This document shows positions 20,146-28,407 of a stretch of 64,000 nucleotides of DNA, one piece after another. This DNA comes from Bradyrhizobium tropiciagri. Lineage in GTDB: Bacteria > Pseudomonadota > Alphaproteobacteria > Rhizobiales > Xanthobacteraceae. How positions within the stretch are numbered: the stretch's first letter is position 1; the number at the start of each line of letters is the position of its first letter. The notes under the pieces are model-generated. The model was not told where the DNA came from and searched no databases. It worked only from the letters and a program-made list of their open reading frames with translations. The stretch spans positions 248,001-312,000 of the forward strand of contig NZ_JAFCKH010000009.1 in assembly GCF_018130505.1 (NCBI RefSeq), given 5' to 3'. Both the position numbers and the translations under genes were made by a program.

Positions 20146-20287
20146 GGAAAGCTCCTGGTTTGGTGATGGAAGGCTATAGGTCGCGAGAGTTCTGAGGCCG
20201 GCTTGTCGTTCCTTGCCGTATCCGCCGCATCCCTTGCTGGATCGCGGCCAGAATTAGGAGCTCCGGCGTGAGGGCTCAACGCGCGAG

Positions 20288-20329
20288 GTCCGCCGAATCC
20301 GGCCAAATGTCCGCCGAACCCGGCCACGC
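20288..20329. promoter_or_regulatory. Tandem 21-bp repeat upstream of catalase gene
   Basis: Two adjacent 21-nt units, both starting GTCCGCCGAA and continuing .CCGGCCA, agree at 17 of 21 positions. They lie about 145 nt upstream of the katA start. On the minus strand each holds TGGCCGGRTT; TGGCCGGA also occurs twice before the HtrA-like gene (24892, 24911). Direct repeats at 21 bp suit a dimeric AraC-type activator. The rest of 20146-20582 shows nothing recognisable. Confidence 0.4.
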
Positions 20330-20582
20330 TGCGCACGGAGGATCACCGGTGATCAATAGCCCGTGTGATGATGCGCGACCATGCGGTCCGGTCGTGCAGC
20401 GCGATCGATAAGCGTGGCGGCGGCGAGCAATCGGATCGGCACTGGCAAGGTGTCGCGCAAACTAAATCCGGCGTCAGAATCTGGCGCATTTGTAAGTTGA
20501 AGTTGGTGGTCCGCGCGCGTCTGCTTGGGTTCTGCAAGCGGCGGTGCGCTGCTCGCCGCGATCCTCATCAAGGAGGTTTTCC

Positions 20583-21113
20583 ATGAACAACAAGTTTCTC
20601 AAATGTCTCATGGCGGTGACGCTCAGCGCCAGCGTCGCGCTCGCGCCGGCAGCGGCCCTTGCCAGAGGCGGCGGCGGTGGTGGCGGCGGTCACGGCGGTG
20701 GCGGTGGCGGCCATGGCGGCTTCGGTGGCGGCGGCTTCGGCGGTGGCCGCGGTGGCGGCTTCGGAGGCGGTATGCACGCCGGCGGATTTGGTGGCGGCAT
20801 GCATGCCGGTGGCTTCGGCGGTGGCATGCGCGGCGGCGGTGCCATGGCGTTCGCTCGCCCCGGCGGGGGCCCGGCTTTCGGCGGCTCCCGCTTTGTCGGT
20901 GCACCGGTCGGGCATGCTGCATTCGGGCCGCGGTTTGCTGGCGCCCGATTCCACGGCGGGCATGGCTTCCATCACGGCTTCCATCACCGCTTCCACCGCT
21001 TCGCCTTCGTCGGCGGTCCGTACTATGGCGACTACTATGATGGCTGCTGGCGCCGGACGTACACGCCTTACGGCGTGCAATGGATCAACACGTGCGGGGA
21101 TTATTTGTACTAG
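20583..21113 (+). CDS. Glycine-rich exported protein of unknown function
   Basis: The protein has 176 residues from the ATG at 20583, with a strong AAGGAGGT six bases upstream; a start at 20544 would place 13 residues before the signal peptide. The signal (KFLKCLMAVTLSASVALAP, cleaved near ALA-RG) is followed by a Gly/His/Phe repeat region (about 29-90) with the unit GGFGGGMHA repeated, and then a tail with several His (FHGGHGFHHGFHHRFHRF) and Tyr (PYYGDYYDGCW). It is likely an envelope or surface protein; similar Gly-rich exported proteins are common in Bradyrhizobium without known role. It precedes the two-component genes by about 120 nt. Confidence 0.75.
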   Translation: MNNKFLKCLMAVTLSASVALAPAAALARGGGGGGGGHGGGGGGHGGFGGGGFGGGRGGGFGGGMHAGGFGGGMHAGGFGGGMRGGGAMAFARPGGGPAFGGSRFVGAPVGHAAFGPRFAGARFHGGHGFHHGFHHRFHRFAFVGGPYYGDYYDGCWRRTYTPYGVQWINTCGDYLY

Positions 21114-21234
21114 CTCCAACCGCGCACGGGTTGTCGCGGTCGTCGCCAGGCGTTCCAGCCTGCCCCAAAATGGGATAGTCTGGCGGCGGCCGTCGCGGGG
21201 GCGTTCGGAGACTTCAAACGAAGACTTTAGTCAA

Positions 21235-21927
21235 ATGACCGGAGCCCACCGCCGTATCCTCGTCGTCGAGGACGATCCAGAGACAGCTGACCAGCTCGTC
21301 GACCAGCTCACGACCAGTGGCTACGATGTCGACCTCGCCGCCAGCGGGCGCGAGGCGCTCGACCGTGGCGCGGCGCGCGACTATGCCGTCATCACGATCG
21401 ATCGCATGCTTCCCGATATCGACGGCATCGCGGTGATGCGCCAGTTGCGCGACGACGGCATCGCGGTGCCGTTCCTGATCATCAGCGCACTCGGCGAGGT
21501 CGATGACCGGGTGCGCGGCCTGCGCGCCGGCGGCGACGATTATCTGGTCAAGCCGTTCTCCTTCGTCGAGCTCCTCGCGCGCCTGGAAGCATTGGGCCGC
21601 CGCAGCGAGACCGTCGTCAAGGAGACCATTCTGCGGGTCGGCGATCTCGCGATCGACCTGATCGCGCGCACCGCGAGCCGCGGCAGCCGCAAGATTCCGC
21701 TGCTGCCGAAGGAGTTTCAGCTGCTCGAATATCTCGCGCGCAACGAGGGCCGGGTGGTGTCCCGCGCCATGCTGTTGCAGCACGTCTGGGATCTGCACTT
21801 CGATCCCTCGACCAACATCATCGACGTCTATGTCGGCCGGGTCCGCCGCAAGGTCGACGACCAGCAGGCCTATCCGCTGATCCATACCATCCGCGGCATC
21901 GGATACTGCCTCCGTGCTCCTGGCTAA
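21235..21927 (+). CDS. OmpR/PhoB-family response regulator
   Basis: The protein has 230 residues from the ATG at 21235; the frame stays open much further upstream only because it crosses the Gly-rich gene in another frame. The receiver domain begins RRILVVEDDPETADQLVDQL, has the phospho-acceptor Asp56 in VITIDRMLPDIDG and the conserved Lys in DDYLVKPFSF. The winged-helix DNA-binding domain (about 135-228) shows LPKEFQLLEYLARNEGRVVS and IDVYVGRVRRKVD. Its 3' end overlaps the histidine kinase gene by 14 nt, so the two are co-translated partners. The signal sensed is unknown. Confidence 0.95.
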   Translation: MTGAHRRILVVEDDPETADQLVDQLTTSGYDVDLAASGREALDRGAARDYAVITIDRMLPDIDGIAVMRQLRDDGIAVPFLIISALGEVDDRVRGLRAGGDDYLVKPFSFVELLARLEALGRRSETVVKETILRVGDLAIDLIARTASRGSRKIPLLPKEFQLLEYLARNEGRVVSRAMLLQHVWDLHFDPSTNIIDVYVGRVRRKVDDQQAYPLIHTIRGIGYCLRAPG

Positions 21928-23284
21928 GACCCTCAGGTCGTCGACATTCCGCCTGGCGCTGATCGCGATCGGCACGTTCGGTTTGATCGTCTCGGCGATC
22001 TTCGCCTATGTCTACTGGTCGACCGTCGCCTATGTGCGCAGCGAGTCGGATCGCGCGATCATGGCCGAGCAGGCCAATCTGCGCGAGGCTTTCGCGCATT
22101 CGGGGCGCGACGGCCTGGTCGCACTGATCGGCCAGCGCATCGCCGACCGGAGCTTTGCCGGTCACGTCTATATGCTCGCCGGGCCCGATGCGGCGGTGCT
22201 GGCCGGAAACCTCGGGCAGTGGCCGTCCGGGGCGAACGAGCCGGGCTGGACTGAATTCCGCGCGCGTTCGTTGCCCTCGAACCCGCTGGTGCGCGGCGTG
22301 ACCGAGCGGCTGGCGAATGGCGACCGGCTGCTGGTCGGCCGCGATATCGGCGATCTCGACGGCTTCATGGCGCGGATCACGACGGCCGGCATCGCCGTGG
22401 CCGCGCTGATCGTCCTGCTCGCGGCCGTCGCCAGCATCGGGGTGACGCGGCGGACGGTCGGCCGCATCGAGTCCATCAATGCGACCAGCCGCGCCATCAT
22501 GCTCTCCGGGCTCGACCAGCGCATCCCGCTGCACGGTAGCCACGATGAATGGGACCGCGTCGCCGAAAATCTCAATCTGATGCTTGACCGCATCCAGACG
22601 CTGATGGGCGACGTCAAGCAGGTCAGCGACAACATCGCGCACGATCTGCGCACGCCGCTGACGCGGATGCGCGGCCGGCTCGAGAAGGCCTATCACGCGC
22701 AACGCAGCGGTGAGGCCGATGCGGCGCTGATCGGCGACACCATCGCCGATCTCGATACGGTGCTGGCCATGTTCGCCTCGCTGACGCGGATCTCCGAGAT
22801 CGAGACCCGCGCGAGGAGAGGCGCCTTCCGCACCGTCAATCTGGTCGAGATCGCAGGCGAGGTGGTCGAGCTCTACGACGCCGCGGCCGAGCGCGACACG
22901 ACCCGGCTCGATCTTGCCGGCGACGGCGAGGTGCTGATGACCGGCGACCGCGACTTGCTGTTCGATGCCATCGCCAATCTCGTCGACAACGCCATCAAGC
23001 ACGGCGGCGCCGGCGGGCGGGTGAGCGTGACCTGCTGTAACAGTGAAGAGGGTGCCGTGATCGCGGTCGCCGACAACGGTCCAGGGATTCCCGCGGACCA
23101 GCACGACCGCGTCTTCAAGCGCTTCTACCGCCTGGAGCAGAGCCGCTACACGCCTGGCAACGGCCTCGGCCTCAGCCTGGTCGCCGCCGTCGCCAGCCTG
23201 CACGGCGGGCGGATCGAACTGCACGACAACGCGCCGGGGCTGCGCGTCAGGCTGTGCTTTCCGGCTGCGGAACGTAAAGCGTAG
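21914..23284 (+). CDS. Membrane sensor histidine kinase
   Basis: The protein has 456 residues. Transmembrane segments at about 13-35 and 156-177 enclose a periplasmic sensor region of about 120 residues. Then come a HAMP linker (about 178-230), the HisKA dimerisation helix with phosphorylated His243 in DNIAHDLRTPLTRMR, and the ATPase domain with the N box (NLVDNAIKHGG), G1 (VADNGPGIP) and G2 (GNGLGLSLV). It overlaps the response regulator by 14 nt. It belongs with the TctE/QseC-like kinases; the ligand cannot be predicted. Confidence 0.95.
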   Translation: MLLAKTLRSSTFRLALIAIGTFGLIVSAIFAYVYWSTVAYVRSESDRAIMAEQANLREAFAHSGRDGLVALIGQRIADRSFAGHVYMLAGPDAAVLAGNLGQWPSGANEPGWTEFRARSLPSNPLVRGVTERLANGDRLLVGRDIGDLDGFMARITTAGIAVAALIVLLAAVASIGVTRRTVGRIESINATSRAIMLSGLDQRIPLHGSHDEWDRVAENLNLMLDRIQTLMGDVKQVSDNIAHDLRTPLTRMRGRLEKAYHAQRSGEADAALIGDTIADLDTVLAMFASLTRISEIETRARRGAFRTVNLVEIAGEVVELYDAAAERDTTRLDLAGDGEVLMTGDRDLLFDAIANLVDNAIKHGGAGGRVSVTCCNSEEGAVIAVADNGPGIPADQHDRVFKRFYRLEQSRYTPGNGLGLSLVAAVASLHGGRIELHDNAPGLRVRLCFPAAERKA

Positions 23285-23299
23285 GGTGTGCCTCTCACC

Positions 23300-23398
23300 G
23301 TCATTCAAGGGCGCGCAGCGCGAGCCCGGAATCCATTTCGCCGCAGCATCGGGGACGAATGGATTCCGGGTTCATGCCTCGCATGCCCCGGAATGACG
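23300..23398. repeat. CCGGAATGAC-type palindromic repeat (family B), variant
   Basis: This 99-nt element starts GTCATTC and ends CCCCGGAATGAC, with an inner CGGAATCCATT...AATGGATTCCG stem. Shorter relatives stand at 41036, 43540, 47285 and 49466. Confidence 0.7.
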
Positions 23399-23433
23399 GG
23401 AGGAGGTGCAATGCCGCGTCCCCGCCCACCGCT

Positions 23434-23536
23434 GTCATCGCCCGGCTTGACCGGGCGATCCAGTACGCCGCGGCACCTCGGCTCAATAACCGCTGCCTCT
23501 GGAATACTGGATCACCCGGTCAAGCCGGGTGATGAC
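23434..23536. repeat. 103-bp palindromic repeat (family A), single copy
   Basis: It starts GTCATCGCCCGGCTTGACCG and ends with the matching CGGTCAAGCCGGGTGATGAC; the inner part GGAATACTGGATC is conserved. Three further copies of the same length are at 63538, 63715 and 63896. It lies between the convergent histidine kinase and LuxR genes. Confidence 0.8.
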
Positions 23537-23600
23537 ACCGCTTTGTTTGGCGAGCGATGTGCCACAAACTCGCTGTCGTCACGGCGAAGGCCGGGACCCC

Positions 23601-23975
23601 TCACAAGTTGATCACCCCACGTCTTGCCGCATGCGCGACCGCGTCGGTGCGGCCGGTGGCGTCGAGCTTGTCGAGCAGGGAGCCGACGTGAAACTTGGCG
23701 GTATGCACGGAGATGCCGAGCCGCTGCGCGATCATCTTGTTGGAGGCGCCCTCGGCGAGCAGCGCCAGTACGTCGAGTTCACGCGGCGTCAGCTCGAATT
23801 CGCCGTTGCCTGCCGGATCACGGCTACGCGCGACAATCGCCGCGGCGGTCTGCTCGCCCGGCGCCGCGAGCCGCAGCCCGGCGACGCCGCCGAGCAGCGT
23901 CGCCAGCCGGTCGGCCAGCGCGGGGTCGTCGATCTCGAGCGAGATCACGATATCGGGCGCAGGCTCATCGCTCAC
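23601..23975 (-). CDS. Short LuxR-type helix-turn-helix regulator
   Basis: The protein has 124 residues, GTG start at 23975. The C-terminal half (about 60-122) is a GerE/LuxR domain: LTPRELDVLALLAEGASNKM and IAQRLGISVHTAKFHVGSLL. The first 55 residues (IVISLEIDDPALADRLATLL) look like a shortened receiver fragment without an acceptor Asp site. The gene overlaps the HtrA-like gene by four bases (GTGA), so it depends on that gene for translation. It probably binds DNA; the signal may come through the HtrA-like partner, which is inference. Confidence 0.85.
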   Translation of the reverse strand: MSDEPAPDIVISLEIDDPALADRLATLLGGVAGLRLAAPGEQTAAAIVARSRDPAGNGEFELTPRELDVLALLAEGASNKMIAQRLGISVHTAKFHVGSLLDKLDATGRTDAVAHAARRGVINL

Positions 23976-24838
23976 GTCTCGGGCCTCTCGCCGATCGTCA
24001 CCTTGAAATTCAGCGGCTCGCCGCCGCGATGCACCGTCAGCTCGACCACGGTGCCGACGCTCTGCGGCCCGAGGCTGCGCGACAGCGCCCGTACGCCGGC
24101 CAGTTTCTCGCCATTGACGGCCACGATAACATCGCCCTGCCGGATGCCTGCTGCGGCCGAGGGGCCACTCTTGTCGACATCCATCACCATCGCGCCGAAA
24201 CCGTCGTCGAGCCGCACCGGCTGCAGGCCGACGCCGAGATATCCGCGCGCGACGCGGCCGCTTTTTTCGAGCTGCGCCGCGACGCGCTCGATCGTCGCCG
24301 CAGGAATCGTCAGCACGCGGCGCGGACCGAGCACGGCCATGCCGAACGGCGAGTCGGCGGCGTTGAGCGCGAGCCCGCCCTGCTGGCTATGGCGCAGCCG
24401 GACATCGAGCTCTATCCGCGCATCGATCTCGCCGCCGCGCATACTGCGCCACGCCGAGCCCGAGCGCGACACCATGCCGAGCCGCGCGATGGCCGCGCCG
24501 TGGTCGGCGGCGACGACGACCGCCAGCGATCCCAGCGCGGGGATTTCGGTCGAGAGCTTGACCGGTGCGACGTCGCCATCGAACCGCAGTAGCGCGATGT
24601 CGGTGGTGTGGTCGCGTCCGGCGATGGTCGCCTTCCGCGTGCTGCCGTCGGCCAGCGCGATCTCAATCTCGCCGTCGTCGGCGAGGGCTTCGTCTGCGGT
24701 GACGATGAGGCCCGCCTTCCAGACGAAGCCGGAGGCGCGCAGGCGATGCGAATGCACGGAGACGATGGCCGGCGCAACGCCGGCGACGGTCTCCGAGAGG
24801 GCGGCTGAGAGCGAGGCGAGGGTGGTCGGGTCGGTCAT
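23972..24838 (-). CDS. HtrA/DegP-like PDZ protein lacking the catalytic His and Ser
   Basis: The protein has 288 residues: a trypsin-like domain (about 15-185) and one PDZ domain (about 195-285, RGYLGVGLQPV and SAAAGIRQGDVIVAVNG). Against the HtrA pattern, GYIVTNNHV reads GLIVTADEA here (His replaced by Glu50), the Asp is kept (TTDIALL, Asp80), and GNSGG reads SQQGG (Ser replaced by Gln153). Two of the three triad residues are therefore missing and protease activity is not expected. No signal peptide is seen, unlike DegP, so it may be cytoplasmic. It overlaps the LuxR gene by four bases and lies 88 nt after an AraC gene. Confidence 0.8.
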   Translation of the reverse strand: MTDPTTLASLSAALSETVAGVAPAIVSVHSHRLRASGFVWKAGLIVTADEALADDGEIEIALADGSTRKATIAGRDHTTDIALLRFDGDVAPVKLSTEIPALGSLAVVVAADHGAAIARLGMVSRSGSAWRSMRGGEIDARIELDVRLRHSQQGGLALNAADSPFGMAVLGPRRVLTIPAATIERVAAQLEKSGRVARGYLGVGLQPVRLDDGFGAMVMDVDKSGPSAAAGIRQGDVIVAVNGEKLAGVRALSRSLGPQSVGTVVELTVHRGGEPLNFKVTIGERPET

Positions 24839-24891
24839 GAGAAGCTCCGTTGGCTTCCCTCAATCTGGAAGGTTGCGGCTGGCGGCGAAAC

Positions 24892-24919
24892 TGGCCGGAT
24901 GGGCAGGGAGTGGCCGGAA
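24892..24919. promoter_or_regulatory. Paired TGGCCGGA sites before HtrA-like/LuxR genes
   Basis: TGGCCGGA occurs at 24892 and 24911 (19 bp apart) in the 88-nt gap between the AraC gene and the HtrA-like gene. The same core appears twice upstream of katA. They may be AraC half-sites; this is weak evidence in G+C-rich DNA. Confidence 0.3.
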
Positions 24920-24926
24920 CCTGCGC

Positions 24927-25940
24927 TCAGCTCAGCCGGTGCAGGGTCGCCTTCGGGCTCTCGCCGAACTTGGCGCGGTAGGCACTCGCCATCCTGCTCA
25001 GATGGGTAAAGCCGAGGTCGAATGCAATATCGACGATCCGCTCACCCGGCCGCGCCGTCTTCAGCCGCGCATTGAGCTGGGCGAGACGGATATCGAGCAG
25101 CATCTCGGTGACGGTCGCGCCGAAGTGGCGGCGGAAGCCGAGCTGCAGCGCGCGGATGCCGGTGCCGGCGATCTCGGCAAGCTCGGCGAGATCGAGCGGT
25201 TCGGTCGCGCGCGTCTCCAGATAGGCACGGGCCCGCTTCAGCGCGGCCGGCTGGGTCTCGGCGCGGCCGTTGAAGACGTCGATGGCAGCGCTCAGGCTGT
25301 GCCGCTGACCGTTGAGCAGCGCGTTGAGGAATGTCTCGCGCCACTCGGCGGACGCGACCGCGGACATTTCCCTGCGCGGCCCGAGTTGTTCGGCGTGGGT
25401 GACGAGATGGTCGATCTTCGCCGCGAGCGCTTGCCCGAGCGGACCGGTCAGCGCCACCGCCGGATCGAACTCGACCGTTTGCGCGGCCCCGCCACCGAGC
25501 GCGGCGGCGCGATGCTCGACCAGTTTGCGGTCGAGCAGCAGGATGAGCTGGGCGCAATCGCCGCGCCAAATCATCTCGGTCGGAATGGTCGGGGACAGCA
25601 GCGACGCAGTGTGCTGCGGCCCGGTCGTCACCTCGCGCGCGGCGGTGCTGATCGCAGCCGATCCGTGCAGTGGCAGCTGCAGCAGGAAGAAGCGGTCGAG
25701 ACAGCCGGGATCGATCGCCACCGATCCGCCATAGGCGACATAGTTGACGGAGAAGCCATCGAAACCGGCGCAATTGTGGATCGCGAAGAAGTCCGCTTCC
25801 GAGCGATCGATCGGCGTCAGCTTGTGCGGGCAGAAGATACGGCCGACGGATTCGGCGGCGTCGTCGACGCGTTCGGTCTTAACGCGCGCGAAATCCTTCA
25901 GCCTCGTCCTGGCAAGAATCTCGTTGCCCGTCGCGATCAC
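24927..25940 (-). CDS. AraC family transcriptional regulator
   Basis: The protein has 337 residues with a GTG start at 25940. The N-terminal half (to about 200) is an AraC-binding-like cupin domain (YVAYGGSVAIDPGCLDRFFL, TIPTEMIWRGD). The C-terminal HTH_18 domain (about 235-335) has two helix-turn-helix units, LDLAELAEIAGTGIRALQLG and VDIAFDLGFTHLSRMASAYR. It is directly upstream of and in line with the HtrA-like/LuxR pair and could form an operon with it or control it. Confidence 0.9.
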   Translation of the reverse strand: MIATGNEILARTRLKDFARVKTERVDDAAESVGRIFCPHKLTPIDRSEADFFAIHNCAGFDGFSVNYVAYGGSVAIDPGCLDRFFLLQLPLHGSAAISTAAREVTTGPQHTASLLSPTIPTEMIWRGDCAQLILLLDRKLVEHRAAALGGGAAQTVEFDPAVALTGPLGQALAAKIDHLVTHAEQLGPRREMSAVASAEWRETFLNALLNGQRHSLSAAIDVFNGRAETQPAALKRARAYLETRATEPLDLAELAEIAGTGIRALQLGFRRHFGATVTEMLLDIRLAQLNARLKTARPGERIVDIAFDLGFTHLSRMASAYRAKFGESPKATLHRLS

Positions 25941-26189
25941 GCCGGCCGTCCGGAGTTGTTTGAGGTCTAAAGCTTCCCGAGCGTAATGTATCTTCGGCCA
26001 AAGAGGAACGCCGTTTCATCGCGCAATCTGCTCAATCGGGGCGCAGCCGGGTCGAAGGCCTCGCGCCGCCGGTGGCTTTTGCGGCGCAGCATGAGCGTTT
26101 CGGGCAGGGATTCGTTTATCGGCTAGACAGCCCCCGCGGCCGGCGACAGGCTCGGTGCCGGCAATGCGCATCAAACTGGAGAGGCTGAC

Positions 26190-26639
26190 ATGGGCGCGCT
26201 CGAAAAAGGCATCACCCGCAACGGCACCGGCTACAGCGGCAAGACCTGGAACATCCTCGGCCAGGTCTATTATCCCAAGGCCATCACCGACTCGACCTTC
26301 GCGTTCGAGACCAACAGCGATCCCGGCCAGTTCGTGCCGGTGCACGTTCACCCGACCCAGGAGGAGTTCATCCTGGTGCAGGAGGGCGTGCTCGACCTCA
26401 AGCTCGACGGCGTCTGGGTGCAGGCCAAGGCCGGCGACCTCGTGCGCATGCCGCGCGGCATCCCGCACGGCTATTTCAACAAGTCGGACAAGCCGGCGCG
26501 AGCGCTGTTCTGGGTGTCGCCGATGCGGAAGCTCGAGGCGCTGTTCGACAGACTGCACAATCTGCAGGACCCGGCCGAGGTGGTGCGGATCTCCGCCGAG
26601 CACGAGGTGGATTTCCTGCCGCCCGAGGCCAACGACTAG
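26190..26639 (+). CDS. Single-domain cupin protein
   Basis: The protein has 149 residues; the ATG at 26190 has GGAGAGG five bases upstream. The cupin core holds metal ligands in VPVHVHPTQEEFILVQEG (two His and a Glu) and the second motif GDLVRMPRGIPHGYFN (His). The fold is a small beta-barrel found in dioxygenases, isomerases and sensors; substrate unknown. It is followed 118 nt later by a flavin monooxygenase gene in the same direction, so they may act on the same compound, but the gap makes an operon uncertain. Confidence 0.85.
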   Translation: MGALEKGITRNGTGYSGKTWNILGQVYYPKAITDSTFAFETNSDPGQFVPVHVHPTQEEFILVQEGVLDLKLDGVWVQAKAGDLVRMPRGIPHGYFNKSDKPARALFWVSPMRKLEALFDRLHNLQDPAEVVRISAEHEVDFLPPEAND

Positions 26640-26757
26640 GCCGGCGGCCGAAACAGGCAATTGCGTACACGATGCGGCAATCGCCGGGCTGGTCCCGGCG
26701 ATGACGGGGACGCGTACGCCTTGGAAAATTGCAGTTCACTCATTGCGGAGCGGAGTC

Positions 26758-28251
26758 ATGGTCAAGCAGAAGCACGTGTGCGTGATCGGCGCCGGGGTGT
26801 CCGGGCTCGCCGCCGCCAAGGCGTTTGCGTCGCGCGGCCACAAGGTGTGCGTCATCGAGCGCAGCGGCGATCTCGGCGGCGTCTGGGAGCCGGCGCGTTC
26901 CTATCCCGACGTGCAGACCCAGAGCCCGAAGGACCTCTATCGCTACACCGACAAGGCGATGCCGGCGTCGTATCCGGAATGGCCGAAGGGGCCGCAGGTC
27001 CATGCCTACTTGCGCGACTATGCCCGCAGCCACGGGCTCGACGGCGCGATTCGGTTCGAGACCAAGGTCGAGGCGATGAAGCGCCGCGTCGACGGCAAGC
27101 GGGGCTGGACGCTCGACCTGCGCTCGACCGACGGCGCCACCGGGCATGAGGATTTCGATTTCGTCGCGGTCTGCACCGGCCAGTTCAACGAGCCGCAAGC
27201 GTTGCCGCTGCCGGGCGAGGACGGCTTCAGGGCGCAGGGCGGCCGGATCCTGCACTCGTCGCAATATGGCCATGCCGATCTCGCCAAGGGACGCAAGGTG
27301 GTCGTGCTCGGCGGCTCGAAATCGGCGACCGACATCGCGGTGAATGCGGTCAATTCCGGCGCCAGCGAGGTCACCATCGTGTTTCGCGAGCCGGTCTGGC
27401 GCATCCCCTACTTCGTCGGCGGCCTCGTCAACTTCAAGCGCATCCTCTACATCCGCGCGCAGGAGCAGATGTTCGCGAGCTGGGGCATCGGCCCCGTGGC
27501 GCGGCTCGCGCATGCGGTCGCAAAGCCGCTGGTGTGGGCCAACTGGCGCGGGCTCGAGAGTATGCTCAAGATGCAGCTCAAGCTGAAGCAATGCGGCATG
27601 GTGCCGAAGGAGCGCATCGAGGACGGCGTCAACTGCTCGGTGCCGATCGCAACGCCCGGCTTCTATCCGATGGTCGCCGACGGCCGTATCAAGGCGGTGC
27701 GCGGCACCTTCGATCATTACGACGGCAAGAGCATCGTGATGAGCGGCGGCCAGCGTGTCGCCGCCGATGTCGCGGTGCTCGCGATCGGCTACAAGCTCGG
27801 CGTGCCGTTCCTGCCGCAGGAGTATCAGGCCAAACTGGTCGAGCCCGACGGGCAGTACCGGCTGTATCGGCTGATCGCCAACCCCGATCTGCCCGACATG
27901 GGCTTTGTCGGCTTCAACTCCAGCTTCTGCACCGTGCTGTGCGCCGATCTGGCCGCGAACTGGTTGGTGCGCTACGCCGACGGCCAGCTGGCGCGGCAGC
28001 CGGGCGCGGCCGAGATGAACGAGAACATCGCGATGATGCTGAACTTCAGGCGCGTCGAACGTCCGGCCGCGGGCGTCTACGGCGGGCTGTGCGTCGCGCC
28101 CTACCACTTCAAGCATTTCGACGAGTTGCTCGCCGACATCGGCACCAAGGCCTCGCGCCGCAACCCGCTGGTCGAGAAGTTCACCCCGCCGGACGCCGAT
28201 GCCTATGCGCGCTTCCTGGCGACGGCGCCGGACTACAAAGCGGTGGCGTAG
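26758..28251 (+). CDS. Flavin-containing monooxygenase (FAD/NADPH)
   Basis: The protein has 497 residues from the ATG at 26758 (GGAG upstream); the open frame runs upstream through the cupin region without being coding there. FAD-binding motif VIGAGVSGLAAAKAF (residues 8-22), the NADPH-binding motif VVVLGGSKSATDIA (about 181-194), and between them ILHSSQYGHAD in the place of the FMO identifying sequence. It belongs to the FMO/Baeyer-Villiger group, which inserts one oxygen into soft nucleophiles or ketones. There is no clear membrane anchor. The substrate is unknown. Confidence 0.85.
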   Translation: MVKQKHVCVIGAGVSGLAAAKAFASRGHKVCVIERSGDLGGVWEPARSYPDVQTQSPKDLYRYTDKAMPASYPEWPKGPQVHAYLRDYARSHGLDGAIRFETKVEAMKRRVDGKRGWTLDLRSTDGATGHEDFDFVAVCTGQFNEPQALPLPGEDGFRAQGGRILHSSQYGHADLAKGRKVVVLGGSKSATDIAVNAVNSGASEVTIVFREPVWRIPYFVGGLVNFKRILYIRAQEQMFASWGIGPVARLAHAVAKPLVWANWRGLESMLKMQLKLKQCGMVPKERIEDGVNCSVPIATPGFYPMVADGRIKAVRGTFDHYDGKSIVMSGGQRVAADVAVLAIGYKLGVPFLPQEYQAKLVEPDGQYRLYRLIANPDLPDMGFVGFNSSFCTVLCADLAANWLVRYADGQLARQPGAAEMNENIAMMLNFRRVERPAAGVYGGLCVAPYHFKHFDELLADIGTKASRRNPLVEKFTPPDADAYARFLATAPDYKAVA

Positions 28252-28407
28252 AAAGATGCGCGCTCCCAAATACCGAAGAACAACCCCATGCAAAGTAGCG
28301 GGCGGCCGCCGGCACCTGGAAACGCGACTTGACTCGTCGGGCAACTCAGGGGTATTTTTTCATTATTCCGAAATCCCGCGGTCGCCCGCCACGCGCTGGC
28401 AGCTGGA

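Noticed and set aside
20659-21234. N-terminal extension of the response regulator frame
   Set aside because: It overlaps the Gly-rich gene in another frame and has no receiver-domain content; the receiver fold begins at 21235.
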